A stretch of DNA of 64,000 nt from an uncultured Bacilli bacterium (GTDB lineage Bacteria; Bacillota_I; Bacilli_A; RF39; UBA660), in assembly GCA_934099115.1 (NCBI GenBank), contig CAKOPK010000001.1, forward strand, positions 95,966-159,965, written 5' to 3'. Position 1 is the first letter of the stretch. Each line of letters opens with the position of its first letter. The position numbers were made by a program, and so were the translations under genes. Shown piece by piece: positions 7,592 to 16,951 of this stretch. The notes beneath the pieces were generated by a model. The model searched no databases. It saw only the letters and a program-made list of their open reading frames with translations, and was not told where the DNA came from.

Positions 7592-9643
7592 ATGGAAATA
7601 GAAACATTAAAAAGGAAAAATAAATATTTTTATTTAGGAATTATATGTGGGGTTATACTTCTTGCTATAGTGGGATTTAGTACTTCAAGAGCCAAATATA
7701 AAACAACACAAAGTATAAAATTAGCAGAAGGCACTATCACTAATTATAGTACCGCAGATGTAAATGTCGCAGTCTATTGGGGAGACAAAGCAAAGAGTGC
7801 ATTTCCAGATAAGAATAGTGGTTATCAATTTGATAAAGTAGTATGTAGTGTAGAAAGTATAGCAAATAAAGCAACATGGTCCAATGAAGCGTGGTCACTT
7901 AATATGGAAGTAACAGAACCAGTTAAATGTTGGATATATTTTACATATACTCCAGAAATGAGTTTATCATTAAGTGGAGATTATACGAATAAGACAGTAA
8001 CAATAACCAATGATTTTAAATCAACCAATTTATATAAAGTAACAAAATATTATTATAGTTTAGATGGAACTAATTATGTAGAAAGTACAAATAATAGTTA
8101 TACATTTACAGAATGGCAAGGAGTAAAGTTAAGTGCATCTAAATATACAATTTATACGAAAGCGGTAGATGAAGAAGGAAATGAAACAAGTGTAATAACA
8201 GGATCTATCTGGTTAGATAATGCAGCCCCAAATTTAATGTTTAATACGGGATCTAATACAGTAGGAAATAATGGATGGTATAAATCATATACGATGAATA
8301 TAAAAGCAACAGATGAAAATAACATAGGAACTTTCCAATATTGTGTAACAACTAGTACAACATGTACACCAAACATCAATATAAATGCAGGAACAACAGA
8401 AGCAAGTTATAACTATACGTTTGGAACAGCAAGTAGTGGACAAAGAGTATGTGCAACCTCAACAGATATTGTAGGAAACAATACCGGAATAAAATGTTCA
8501 GAAGCATATAAAGTAGATGTAACAAAACCAACGATATCTAATATGAGTGCGAGTGTAAACAATAAAACAATAAACATATCAGTAAATGCAACCGATGTAG
8601 GAAGTGGAGGATTAACATACTTCTACAGTATAGATGGAGGAAGAAATTATACATCTAGAACAAGCAACACTTACAGTGTTACAGTAGGAGCAGGAACCTA
8701 CAGTATTTATGTATATGTAGTAGACGCAGCAGGGAATCAAAGTGCGGTAAAGACAACGAGTGCAGTGATTAACAATCCATTAAAAGAAACAATTCTTGCA
8801 AATTCACCGACAATAACAACAAGAACAGATTTTAGTACAACCGTAACAAATACAAATACTGGAACATTATATACAGCGGCAGATGATTATGGAACAAGTT
8901 ATTACTATGCAGGAAATCCAACAGACAACTGGGTAAAATTTGCAGGTTTCTATTGGAGAATCATTCGATTAAATGGAGATGGCACCATCAGAATGATCTA
9001 TAATGGAACTACAACAAATCAAACAGGAGAAACAACTCAAATAGGAACAAATTCTTTTAATAGTAGCTATGACAGCAATTTATATGTTGGTTATCAGTAT
9101 GCTGATGGTGAAGTCCATGGAAGAGGAACAGATAGTACAATAAAAGGTGTGTTAGATAGTTGGTATAGCAGTAATCTAAGTAGCTATGCAAGTAAAATAG
9201 CAACCGGAAATGGAGCAGCATTCTGCAATGATAGAACTCCATATAATGGACAGGGAATAGGAAGAATTGAAACATATTATGCGGCATATAATAGATTAAT
9301 AACAAATAAAACTCCAACTTTAAAATGTAACAATACCAATGATAACTTTAATGTTTTCGTAGGCTTAATTACGGCTGATGAAGTAGTTTACGCTGGTAGC
9401 ATATATTATCCATTTAATACTGTTTTTTACTTATATACAAATCAAAGTTATTGGACTATATCTCCATCTCATACTGATTGTGATGGATGGGCAGATGTAT
9501 TTCACATAGGGGCTAATGGTACACTAAGCACATATGATCGTGTTACCAACACATTTGGTGTTAGACCAGTAATCAACTTAAAATCAGATGTATCTTTTTC
9601 TAGTGGAAATGGAACTTCTTTTGACCCATATGTAGTTTCATAA
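7592..9643 (+). CDS. Large cell-surface protein with Ig-like repeats
   Basis: 683 aa. A basic N terminus and one membrane segment (YFYLGIICGVILLAIVGFS) are followed by an extracellular region with about three beta-sandwich repeats of the bacterial Ig/Ig_3 kind: SLDGTNYVES, SIDGGRNYTSRTS, and the linking AVDEEGNETSV and VVDAAGNQSAV motifs. The C-terminal 250 residues form a separate domain (NWVKFAGFYWRIIRLNGDG ... FGVRPVINLKSDV) common to surface proteins of gut Firmicutes. No LPXTG motif or C-terminal anchor is seen, so the N-terminal helix is probably the anchor. Likely adhesion or host-surface role; function not proven. Confidence 0.75.
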   Translation: MEIETLKRKNKYFYLGIICGVILLAIVGFSTSRAKYKTTQSIKLAEGTITNYSTADVNVAVYWGDKAKSAFPDKNSGYQFDKVVCSVESIANKATWSNEAWSLNMEVTEPVKCWIYFTYTPEMSLSLSGDYTNKTVTITNDFKSTNLYKVTKYYYSLDGTNYVESTNNSYTFTEWQGVKLSASKYTIYTKAVDEEGNETSVITGSIWLDNAAPNLMFNTGSNTVGNNGWYKSYTMNIKATDENNIGTFQYCVTTSTTCTPNININAGTTEASYNYTFGTASSGQRVCATSTDIVGNNTGIKCSEAYKVDVTKPTISNMSASVNNKTINISVNATDVGSGGLTYFYSIDGGRNYTSRTSNTYSVTVGAGTYSIYVYVVDAAGNQSAVKTTSAVINNPLKETILANSPTITTRTDFSTTVTNTNTGTLYTAADDYGTSYYYAGNPTDNWVKFAGFYWRIIRLNGDGTIRMIYNGTTTNQTGETTQIGTNSFNSSYDSNLYVGYQYADGEVHGRGTDSTIKGVLDSWYSSNLSSYASKIATGNGAAFCNDRTPYNGQGIGRIETYYAAYNRLITNKTPTLKCNNTNDNFNVFVGLITADEVVYAGSIYYPFNTVFYLYTNQSYWTISPSHTDCDGWADVFHIGANGTLSTYDRVTNTFGVRPVINLKSDVSFSSGNGTSFDPYVVS

Positions 9644-9673
9644 TGTTTATAAGTTATGTGTTATTCACAATGT

Positions 9674-9698
9674 AAAAAGACAGGTTGGCTGTCTTTTT
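9674..9698. terminator. Bidirectional terminator between surface protein and mfd
   Basis: AAAAAGACAG-GTTGG-CTGTCTTTTT: a 10 bp symmetric stem with A and T tracts at both ends, so it can work for the + strand surface gene and the minus-strand mfd. Confidence 0.85.
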
Positions 9699-9708
9699 CA
9701 TTTAAATT

Positions 9709-9722
9709 ATTTCCTGGGAAAT
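9709..9722. promoter_or_regulatory. Imperfect Noc-binding-type site
   Basis: ATTTCCTGGGAAAT matches the B. subtilis Noc site ATTTCCCGGGAAAT at 13 of 14 positions. It lies just downstream of mfd. Three perfect copies occur at 13862, 17445 and 24756, which makes this weaker copy credible. Confidence 0.4.
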
Positions 9723-9724
9723 AA

Positions 9725-12700
9725 TTACTTCATATTTTTTATTAATTCTAAAAGTGGGACAAACGTATATAAGAAATGCTTGTCTTTTTCTTTTAGCATT
9801 AAGCTTATAATTATTTTCTTATTAAAATACTTAAATTTTAAGTTGGGATTAATATTATAGCTTTCTAAGAATAATTTATCTGCTTTTAGAGCATTAGATA
9901 ATTCTTCTGGTAATTCTACTTCGATTAATTTGGAATTTTGTACTACTCTGGTTATATTAAGCTCACTTGCTAGTTTTTCAAACCATTCTTCATACATATA
10001 AATAATTATATTTTCATCTAATTTACCAAATCTATCTTCTAATTCTTCTTTAACTCTGTTTAGACTATCTTCTGAGTTAATCTCATTAATTTTTTGATGG
10101 ATTTCTATCTTAATTTCATCGTCAGTAGTATATTTATCAGAAATATGAGTGCTTACATTTATTAATGACTTTTCGCTCTTTTCTTCAAATACTTCTTCCC
10201 CTTTTAGTTTATGCATTTCTTCTTCTATCATTTGCATATATAGATTAATTCCAATAGAATCTACAAACCCCGCTTGTTCATTTCCTAAAATATCTCCGGC
10301 ACCTCTTATGGCTAAATCGCGCATGGCAATACGATACCCGCTTCCTAGCTCTGTAAATTCTTTAATTGCTTCTAGACGTTTAACCGCTATTTCATTTAAC
10401 AATTTGCTTTTATCATATAATAAATAGGCATATGCAATACGATTTGACCTACCAACTCTTCCTCGTATTTGATATAGTTGAGAAAGTCCAAAGTGGTCAG
10501 CATTATAAATTATTAAAGTATTTGCTCTTGGAATGTCTATTCCTGTTTCTATAATAGTAGTACATACTAAAATATCATATTTATAATCAATAAAGTCTTG
10601 CATTATATTCTCTAAATCTACTTTTGACATTTGGCCATGAGCACTAATTATTCTTGCTTCTGGAACTAAAGTTTTTAATTTATTTATAACTGTTTCTAAT
10701 TGATTAATATTATTATATAATACAAATACTTGACCTTCACGTGATAATTCTTTATAGATTGCATCTTTTACAATTAAATCTTGTTCTTCCATTACATAGG
10801 TTTGGATTGGATATCTATTTACTGGTGGAGTATCAATTACAGATAAGTCACGCAAACCGGACATAGCCATTTTTAACGTTCTAGGAATTGGGGTAGCTGA
10901 TAAAGTTAAAACATTAACATCATTTTTGTATTTTTTAATTTTTTCTTTATGAGTTACACCAAAACGTTGTTCTTCATCTACGATTAAAAGGCCTAATTTT
11001 TTAAATTTTACATCATCACTTAATAATCTATGAGTTCCAAAAACAATATCTATTGTACCTTTTTCTAAGCCCTCTAAAATATTTTTAGTTTCTTTGGGAG
11101 ATGTAAAACGATTTAGTAGTGCTATTTCTACAGGATAATCTTTAAATCTTTCTAATGCACTTGTATATTGTTGTTTTGATAATATTGTTGTAGGACATAA
11201 ATAAAATACTTGTTTATTATTTAAAATTGTTTTAAATATAGCTCTAAAGGCTACTTCTGTTTTACCAAATCCTACATCGCCACATAATAAGCGGTCCATT
11301 GGTACTGGGTCTTTTAAATCTTTATTAATTTCATTAATTGCTCTTTCTTGGTCTTTAGTTGGATTATATTGAAAGCTTTTAGCAAAGTCTTCTTCCATTG
11401 TATAATCTTTATAAGCATCTGCTTTTATGGCTTTTCTAGAGGCATATAATTTCAATAATTCTTCTGATATATCTTTTATTTTCTTTTCTACTGCTCTTTT
11501 TGTTTTAGCCCAATTTGTAGAGTTTAACTTGTTTATTTTAGGTTTTAAGCCATCTTTACTAGCGTATTTTAAAATAGTATCCATTTTTTCTACAGGTATA
11601 TATACTTTATCATTTCCAGCATATAATATTTCAATATAATCTTTTTCTAAGCCATTTTGGCTTAAAGTTTTAATTCCATTATATATACCTATTCCATGAG
11701 CCATATGTACTACATAATCACCTAAATTTAAAGAATTTAAGTCTTTTATTTTACGTCCTATTTTATATTTATTTTTATATTTTATTTCTTCTGTATTTAC
11801 TTTTTCAATATCATTTTCGCTTATTACTACATATTTATCAATAATAAAGCCTTTGGGTAATTGTTGCTTAACAACTTTAAAAGGAACTGTTATATTCTCT
11901 TTTATTATATTTATTTGTTTATCTTTAGTAAGAGCAAAAATTATTTCATAGCCTTTTTTGTGCCAAATTGCTGTTTGATCTTTTAATTTTTCAAAGTTAG
12001 AATTAAAATTTTCTATTTCGCTAGATTTTATATTTAATACATCTTTGGTGGTTATATTATCTAAGTATGTAATATATATATTTTCTTTGCTATTAATTTC
12101 ATTTAAATTATACATAAACTGGTGATTTTCTGGTAACCCTTTACTTGTTTTGTACTCAAACATTTCTTCTTCTAATTTATTATAACTTGCATTAATTCTA
12201 CTATTATCAATAGTGACTACTATGGGATTATTGCAATAGTCATATAAACTTGAATAATTATCTGTTTTTATGTCACCATTAGGTATTAACTCTATTTCTT
12301 CTATTTCTTCAATACTTTTTTGAGTTTCTTCGTCAAAGTAACGAATGGATTCTATAGTTTTGCCAAAAAATTCAATACGTATTGGATGTTCTTTTAAAGT
12401 AACAAAAATATCAATTACAAAGCCTCTTATAGCATATTCACCAGTAGATGTTACGATTGTATCTCTTTTATATTCTAAAGCATCTAATACTTCTAAAAGC
12501 TTTTCTCTATTTATATCTTCTCCTTTTTTTAATTTTATATTTAACTTTTGGCCTGTTTTTAAGTCTGGTAAATATTTTAAAAAACCCATTAAATTAGTAA
12601 CAACTATCCCCGTGTTTGTTTTTAAAGCCTCAATAGTTTCTATTCTTGTTGTTTTTAATTCTGGAGAGATTGCAATAGCCATACTCGTTAAAAAATCGTC

Positions 12701-12904
12701 CATTGGAAACATATAAGTTTGGTCTTCCATTCGTTTTAAATTGCTATAAAATTTATTTGCTTCATATAAAGTACTTGTTAAGACAATAATATTTTTATTC
12801 TTTTGGTGATATAATTTTTCAACGTATAAAGCCGCAAGTTCGTTTGTTAAACCCGCGATAGTTAAATTATTATCATAACGAAAATAACTATCTAAAAAAT
12901 CCAT
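9725..12904 (-). CDS. mfd: Transcription-repair coupling factor Mfd
   Basis: 1059-aa DNA translocase that removes stalled RNA polymerase and recruits UvrA. The N-terminal UvrB-homology region (GLTNELAALYVEKL, IRIEFFGKTIESIRYFD), the RNAP-interacting domain (LGDYVVHMAHGIGIYNGI), the SF2 motor (LLCGDVGFGKTEVAFRA Walker A, VDEEQRFG DEEQ box, TLSATPIPRT, QIRGRVGRS), and the C-terminal regulatory domain are all present. ATG 12904 is preferred to 12937 because GGAAGGGT stands just upstream. Slightly short of the usual 1150 aa. It follows pth, as in B. subtilis. Confidence 0.95.
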   Translation of the reverse strand: MDFLDSYFRYDNNLTIAGLTNELAALYVEKLYHQKNKNIIVLTSTLYEANKFYSNLKRMEDQTYMFPMDDFLTSMAIAISPELKTTRIETIEALKTNTGIVVTNLMGFLKYLPDLKTGQKLNIKLKKGEDINREKLLEVLDALEYKRDTIVTSTGEYAIRGFVIDIFVTLKEHPIRIEFFGKTIESIRYFDEETQKSIEEIEEIELIPNGDIKTDNYSSLYDYCNNPIVVTIDNSRINASYNKLEEEMFEYKTSKGLPENHQFMYNLNEINSKENIYITYLDNITTKDVLNIKSSEIENFNSNFEKLKDQTAIWHKKGYEIIFALTKDKQINIIKENITVPFKVVKQQLPKGFIIDKYVVISENDIEKVNTEEIKYKNKYKIGRKIKDLNSLNLGDYVVHMAHGIGIYNGIKTLSQNGLEKDYIEILYAGNDKVYIPVEKMDTILKYASKDGLKPKINKLNSTNWAKTKRAVEKKIKDISEELLKLYASRKAIKADAYKDYTMEEDFAKSFQYNPTKDQERAINEINKDLKDPVPMDRLLCGDVGFGKTEVAFRAIFKTILNNKQVFYLCPTTILSKQQYTSALERFKDYPVEIALLNRFTSPKETKNILEGLEKGTIDIVFGTHRLLSDDVKFKKLGLLIVDEEQRFGVTHKEKIKKYKNDVNVLTLSATPIPRTLKMAMSGLRDLSVIDTPPVNRYPIQTYVMEEQDLIVKDAIYKELSREGQVFVLYNNINQLETVINKLKTLVPEARIISAHGQMSKVDLENIMQDFIDYKYDILVCTTIIETGIDIPRANTLIIYNADHFGLSQLYQIRGRVGRSNRIAYAYLLYDKSKLLNEIAVKRLEAIKEFTELGSGYRIAMRDLAIRGAGDILGNEQAGFVDSIGINLYMQMIEEEMHKLKGEEVFEEKSEKSLINVSTHISDKYTTDDEIKIEIHQKINEINSEDSLNRVKEELEDRFGKLDENIIIYMYEEWFEKLASELNITRVVQNSKLIEVELPEELSNALKADKLFLESYNINPNLKFKYFNKKIIISLMLKEKDKHFLYTFVPLLELIKNMK

Positions 12905-12917
12905 AAAGACCCTTCCT

Positions 12918-13475
12918 TTATTTATGATTATAGTCATTCATGACTTTTGCAATAGAATTTCTTATAAAACTTTCAATTATTTTATCAAAAATTGGATATA
13001 AATTAGCAATTGCTTCTCGTTCTTCTTTGTTAAATGTACCTAAAACATAATCTTTTACATCACCTTTTGTATTATGAGATATTCCTACTTTTAATCTAGC
13101 AAAAGCATTTGAATTTAAATGTTCAATAATAGACTTGATACCATTATGGCCTCCAGCACTACTATTTATCTTAATACGATATTTCCCAACTGCTAAGTCT
13201 AAATCATCTTGAATTACCAAAATGTCTTCGGGAGTAATTTTAAAATATCGGGCATAAGCACCAACGGCATTGCCTGATAAATTCATATAAGTTTCTGGTT
13301 TTATAAAATATACTTTTTCATCATCAATATTAAGAGTTGTACACATGGCATTCATTTTATTTTGCCAAATTACAGACTTATTTTTTAAATAATTATCTAT
13401 TACCATAAATCCTATATTATGACGAGTATTTTCATATTCTTTTCCTGGGTTTCCTAATCCTACTATTAGTTTCAT
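12918..13475 (-). CDS. pth: Peptidyl-tRNA hydrolase
   Basis: 185-aa enzyme that frees tRNA from peptidyl-tRNA dropped by ribosomes. Family motifs: LIVGLGNPGKEYENTRHNIGFM with the catalytic His, KPETYMNLSG, QDDLDLAVGKYRIK with the catalytic Asp, and SAGGHNGIKSI. ATG 13475 follows AAGAGGT; an upstream ATG at 13496 would add seven non-conserved residues. It stands between trmN6 and mfd in a co-oriented block. Complete. Confidence 0.95.
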   Translation of the reverse strand: MKLIVGLGNPGKEYENTRHNIGFMVIDNYLKNKSVIWQNKMNAMCTTLNIDDEKVYFIKPETYMNLSGNAVGAYARYFKITPEDILVIQDDLDLAVGKYRIKINSSAGGHNGIKSIIEHLNSNAFARLKVGISHNTKGDVKDYVLGTFNKEEREAIANLYPIFDKIIESFIRNSIAKVMNDYNHK

Positions 13476-13486
13476 GTTCTTACCTC

Positions 13487-14185
13487 TTAATTCCATATGT
13501 TTTGATATGTTTTTGTTTCTCTATTTATTATTTTATGATCCACTTTCATTCCTATACGGGCATTTTTAACACATTTTATTAAAACCATTATTGCAGGTTC
13601 TTCTTCTTTGGAAGAAATAAATGTCATCTTTTTTATTCTTAAATTATTTTTGGAGCATAAGGTTATAATTTCTTCTAGTCGTTCTGGGCGATGGACTAGA
13701 TAAAACTCACCATTATTCTTTAATAGATAAGATGCTATTTCTATTAATTCTTTCAATGTAATGGTTATTTCATGTCTTGCTATCGCTTTTTCATAATTTT
13801 CATTTTTTAATGAACTATCCTGTTTAAAAAACGGTGGATTGCAGGTTATTATGTCAAAATTATTTCCCGGGAAATAATTTTTAGCATTTTTGGCCGTATC
13901 ATTAATCATTGTTATTTTATTTCCCAAGCCATTTTCTGCAATACTTTTAACTGCTAGATCATAAATTGATTTTTGAATTTCTATTCCAGTTATTTGTATT
14001 TCTGTTTTATTTGCAATAATCATAGGCAATGGTGCATTTCCTGTACATAAGTCCAATAATGTTTTTTTATTTTTGGTTTCTATGTATTCTGCTAGTAAAA
14101 GAGAATCCAAAGAGAACTTGAATTTCTCATTATCTTGATAAATAATTAAACCATAGTCATATAAATCATTTTTTACTGTCATCAT
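13487..14185 (-). CDS. trmN6: tRNA1(Val) A37 N6-methyltransferase-like protein (YabB/TrmN6)
   Basis: 232-aa class I SAM methyltransferase. It has the SAM-binding LLDLCTGNAPLPMII, IEIQ at the second strand, and the N6-adenine catalytic motif NPPFF, with an RHEI stretch typical of YabB/YfiC proteins. Two adjacent ATGs (14185 and 14182) follow GGAGA; the gene overlaps the end of ricT, so translation is probably coupled. The order holB-ricT-yabB matches B. subtilis, although yabA is missing. A perfect Noc-type palindrome is embedded at 13862-13875. Confidence 0.85.
   Translation of the reverse strand: MMTVKNDLYDYGLIIYQDNEKFKFSLDSLLLAEYIETKNKKTLLDLCTGNAPLPMIIANKTEIQITGIEIQKSIYDLAVKSIAENGLGNKITMINDTAKNAKNYFPGNNFDIITCNPPFFKQDSSLKNENYEKAIARHEITITLKELIEIASYLLKNNGEFYLVHRPERLEEIITLCSKNNLRIKKMTFISSKEEEPAIMVLIKCVKNARIGMKVDHKIINRETKTYQNIWN
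13862..13875. promoter_or_regulatory. Noc-binding-type site inside trmN6
   Basis: Perfect ATTTCCCGGGAAAT palindrome, identical to the B. subtilis Noc recognition site used for nucleoid occlusion. It lies inside coding sequence, as many B. subtilis Noc sites do. Confidence 0.65.
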
Positions 14186-14966
14186 TATCTCCAAGATACA
14201 TGTCTATTTTTTCATTATTTACTAAAACTTTATAACTACGATTTAAAATGTTTTTACTTATAACTTGGCCACTGCCACCTGGTGTTTCCACAATATTTCC
14301 AACATCTGGCATTCCTTGATTACATTCTTTATATTGCTCATCTTCATAAGTTAGACAGCATAATAGGCGACCACATAAGCCATTAATTTTGGTTGGATTA
14401 AGTGCTAACCCTTGGTTTTTAGCCATGTTCATAGATACAGAATCTATATGATTTAAAAAACTAGCACAGCATATTTTTTGACCACATTGACCTAATCCAC
14501 CAATTTCACGAGCTTTATCACGAGCTCCAATTTGGCGCAATTCTATTCGTGTACGATAAATGCTTGCTAGTTTTTTAGCAAGTAAGCGAAAATCTATTCT
14601 TTCATCGGCTAAAAAATTAAATATTAGCTGTTTACGGTCGAAAGTAAAACTGGCATTAATTATTTTCATTTCTAAGCCTAGCTCTTTTACTATATTTCTA
14701 CATTCTTTTAAAGCTTTTTCTCCATCACGGAGGTTTTTTAAGTATTGTTCATAATCTGATTTTGTAGAAATACGAATTACTTCTTTTAATTCTTCTAAAT
14801 TAATATTCTCTTTTTCTAAAACACTAATCACTTTGCCAAATTGTAGTCCTTTTTCAGTTTCTGTAATTACTGTTACATTTATTGGACATTTAAACGTGCT
14901 TTTAAAATTATATACTTTGCCATTATCTTTAAAGTTTATTCCATAAATATAATAATTATTATTCAT
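14166..14966 (-). CDS. ricT: RicT (YaaT), PSP1-domain regulator of RNase Y
   Basis: 266-aa member of the RicA-RicF-RicT complex that stimulates RNase Y-dependent mRNA maturation and affects sporulation, competence and biofilm in B. subtilis. The PSP1 C-terminal domain contains the conserved cysteines of GLGQCGQKICCASF and GLCGRLLCCLTYE that hold an Fe-S cluster in the Ric complex. It overlaps holB upstream (14959-14966) and trmN6 downstream, so the three form an operon. It ends in TGA, one of the proofs that UGA is a stop here. Confidence 0.93.
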   Translation of the reverse strand: MNNNYYIYGINFKDNGKVYNFKSTFKCPINVTVITETEKGLQFGKVISVLEKENINLEELKEVIRISTKSDYEQYLKNLRDGEKALKECRNIVKELGLEMKIINASFTFDRKQLIFNFLADERIDFRLLAKKLASIYRTRIELRQIGARDKAREIGGLGQCGQKICCASFLNHIDSVSMNMAKNQGLALNPTKINGLCGRLLCCLTYEDEQYKECNQGMPDVGNIVETPGGSGQVISKNILNRSYKVLVNNEKIDMYLGDNDDSKK

Positions 14967-15804
14967 TGCAACCTCGCATTTCTATAACGAATTTATCTAA
15001 TATTAGTTCTATATTTACATTATAACTCATATCTTGTAATATGTTAGTAATAATATTTAATTTTCTGATAATTATTTTAGGAGTATCTTCTATTTCAAAG
15101 GCTTTTACTAGGTTTTGATTATATTCTAGACCTGAAGCTTTTAAAAGATTTTCATAGTAAATATTTAATATTATTTTTAAAATTTGCTCAATATCTTTTT
15201 TCTCACTATAATTATTTAATAATTCTTTTTTATTATTAATTAATTCTTTTGAATTAATTTTTTTTAAATAAGACAACGCTGTATTTTTATAATTTTCATA
15301 TTCTTCTTTTGTTATTTCTTCATTTGTTTCTTCATAGTTTAAAATTATACTTTGACATCGACTCTTAATCGTATCTATCATTACATCTTTATTATTAGTA
15401 AGAAAAAAGCCTAAAATCCCTGGGGTTGGTTCTTCGACAAATTTTAGCATAGAGTTGGCACTGCTGGCGTTTAGTTTCTCAGCATTTTTAACTATATAAG
15501 TATTATATCTACTATAAATTGGAATAGTACTAAAACTATCTTTTAAGGTTTCTATTTGTTCTTTTTTAATGCTTATTCCATTCGGTTCAATTATTTTTAA
15601 ACTAGGAAGACTATCTTTATTAATTAGATTACATAAATTACACTTTGTACAATTAAAACTATATGTTTCTTTACAATTTAACATTTTTATTACTTCTTTT
15701 AAGTCTTTTAAAGCCAAAGTCATATTATTTGTTTCAATTAAATAGGCGTGAGCTAATTTTCCCTCACGATTTTTTATGACTAATTCTTCTAATTCTTTTA
15801 ACAT
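14959..15804 (-). CDS. holB: DNA polymerase III delta-prime subunit
   Basis: 281-aa clamp-loader subunit of the AAA+ fold. It has LAHAYLIET (degenerate P-loop region), a zinc module with CxxCxxC (NCTKCNLC), the sensor-1 stretch NSMLKFVEEPTPG, and the SRC motif (TIKSRCQSI). The true start is ATG 15804, directly preceded by AGGAGG; a longer open frame reaching 15963 overlaps bofA and carries no conserved sequence. It works with DnaX (16952-18523) to load the DnaN clamp. It heads the holB-ricT-trmN6 operon. Confidence 0.92.
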   Translation of the reverse strand: MLKELEELVIKNREGKLAHAYLIETNNMTLALKDLKEVIKMLNCKETYSFNCTKCNLCNLINKDSLPSLKIIEPNGISIKKEQIETLKDSFSTIPIYSRYNTYIVKNAEKLNASSANSMLKFVEEPTPGILGFFLTNNKDVMIDTIKSRCQSIILNYEETNEEITKEEYENYKNTALSYLKKINSKELINNKKELLNNYSEKKDIEQILKIILNIYYENLLKASGLEYNQNLVKAFEIEDTPKIIIRKLNIITNILQDMSYNVNIELILDKFVIEMRGCNE

Positions 15805-15812
15805 AAGTCCTC

Positions 15813-16007
15813 CTAAATAAGAAAATATGTTGCTACTAATCCTAAAATTCCAGGAGTTCCTAAGAATGTTACTAATACAATAGTTATTATATTTATTGGG
15901 ATAAAGATACTGGTTGTAGATAGAAGTATATTTAATCCATATAGCATTACAAATGATACACATAGTTTTCTTATATATTTTATTATTTTTTTTGCCATAA
16001 TCATCAC
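15813..16007 (-). CDS. bofA: BofA-like pro-SigK processing inhibitor
   Basis: 64-aa membrane protein with two hydrophobic segments and the family end NIITIVLVTFLGTPGILGLVATYFL. BofA sits in the forespore outer membrane with SpoIVFA and holds the SpoIVFB protease inactive until the forespore signals. Starts GTG 16007, ATG 16004 and ATG 15998 are all possible. Location just after recR matches B. subtilis. A possible SigE -10 (CATATATA) ends about six bases before the GTG. Confidence 0.82.
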   Translation of the reverse strand: MMIMAKKIIKYIRKLCVSFVMLYGLNILLSTTSIFIPINIITIVLVTFLGTPGILGLVATYFLI

Positions 16008-16012
16008 ACTAA

Positions 16013-16038
16013 TATATATGATTATTATACTTTTTTAT
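16013..16038 (-). promoter_or_regulatory. Possible SigE promoter of bofA
   Basis: On the minus strand ATAAA (16038-16034) and CATATATA (16020-16013) are spaced 13 bp. The -10 is good and the -35 weak. B. subtilis bofA is SigE-controlled, which is the main support. Confidence 0.4.
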
Positions 16039-16637
16039 TCCGATATTTTTTTTCGGTCTTCTAGTGCTTTTTCTAAAGTAATATTATCTAAATAATCTAT
16101 TTCGGCACCGATTGGGATACCATAAGATAATCTAGATATTGTTACTTTTTTATTTTCAAGTATTTTTTTTATATATAGGGTTGTAGCTTCTCCTTCAATA
16201 GTTGGCCTTAAGGCTAGAATCAACTCAGGATTTTCTAAATTATCTACACGATTTAAAAGTGAAGGCAAATTAATATCTTCTGGGCCTATATCATCCATTG
16301 GGGAAATAAGGCCATTTAGTACATGATAAGTTCCGTTGTATTTGCCTGATTTTTCAAATGAAAAAATACTTTTAAAATCTTCTACTACACAAATTGTATT
16401 TTTGTTTCTATTTAAGTCATTACAAATATCACAAATCTCTTTATCTGTTAGATGTCCACAGATATTGCATCTTCCTAGTTTAGTCTTTGCTTCTTTCAAA
16501 GTTATACTAAATCCATCTATTTCTTCATCAGAAAACTCTAGGGTGGCTATAGCTAATCTTTCGGCACTTTTTTCGCCTATTCCAGGTAATTTTTTATAGT
16601 AGCCTATTAATTGTTCTAAATAGCTAGGATAATTCAT
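16035..16637 (-). CDS. recR: Recombination mediator RecR
   Basis: 200-aa RecR, which acts with RecO and RecF to load RecA on gapped DNA. Visible: helix-hairpin-helix LPGIGEKSAERLA, the four-Cys zinc finger CNICGHLTDKEICDIC, and the Toprim domain (ICVVEDFKSIFSFEKSG; LILALRPTIEGEATTLYI). It abuts ybaB with a one-base ATG overlap (16637) and follows dnaX, the classic dnaX-ybaB-recR operon. Confidence 0.96.
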   Translation of the reverse strand: MNYPSYLEQLIGYYKKLPGIGEKSAERLAIATLEFSDEEIDGFSITLKEAKTKLGRCNICGHLTDKEICDICNDLNRNKNTICVVEDFKSIFSFEKSGKYNGTYHVLNGLISPMDDIGPEDINLPSLLNRVDNLENPELILALRPTIEGEATTLYIKKILENKKVTISRLSYGIPIGAEIDYLDNITLEKALEDRKKISE

Positions 16638-16936
16638 TAGAATAGTCCATTTAGAGAAGAGCCATAGGCACCCATTTTGCTCTCTATTTCTTTGTCTATT
16701 TTGTTTGTAGCATTATTTATTGCTATTTTAATCATATCTTCTAGAGCTTCTTTATCATCATCTTCAATTGGGCCTTCGAAAAGTATTTTAATAGATTGTA
16801 TTTCCTTCTTGCCATTCATTTCAACTTTTACCCATTCGCTGGTTCCTTCAAAAATAGTTTTATCTATTTCCTCTTTCTTTTTAGTAATATCTTTTTGCAT
16901 TTTTTGTGCTTGTTGCATTAAACTTTGAATATTCAT
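16637..16936 (-). CDS. ybaB: YbaB/EbfC nucleoid-associated protein
   Basis: 99-aa small dimeric DNA-binding protein. The N-terminal helix NIQSLMQQAQKMQKDI and the central VEMNGKKEIQSIKI strand region are the family signature. It lies between dnaX and recR, where it is found across bacteria, and shares a base with the recR start. Likely affects nucleoid structure or recombination; the exact role is not known. Confidence 0.94.
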   Translation of the reverse strand: MNIQSLMQQAQKMQKDITKKKEEIDKTIFEGTSEWVKVEMNGKKEIQSIKILFEGPIEDDDKEALEDMIKIAINNATNKIDKEIESKMGAYGSSLNGLF

Positions 16937-16951
16937 TTTCTTTCCTTCTTT

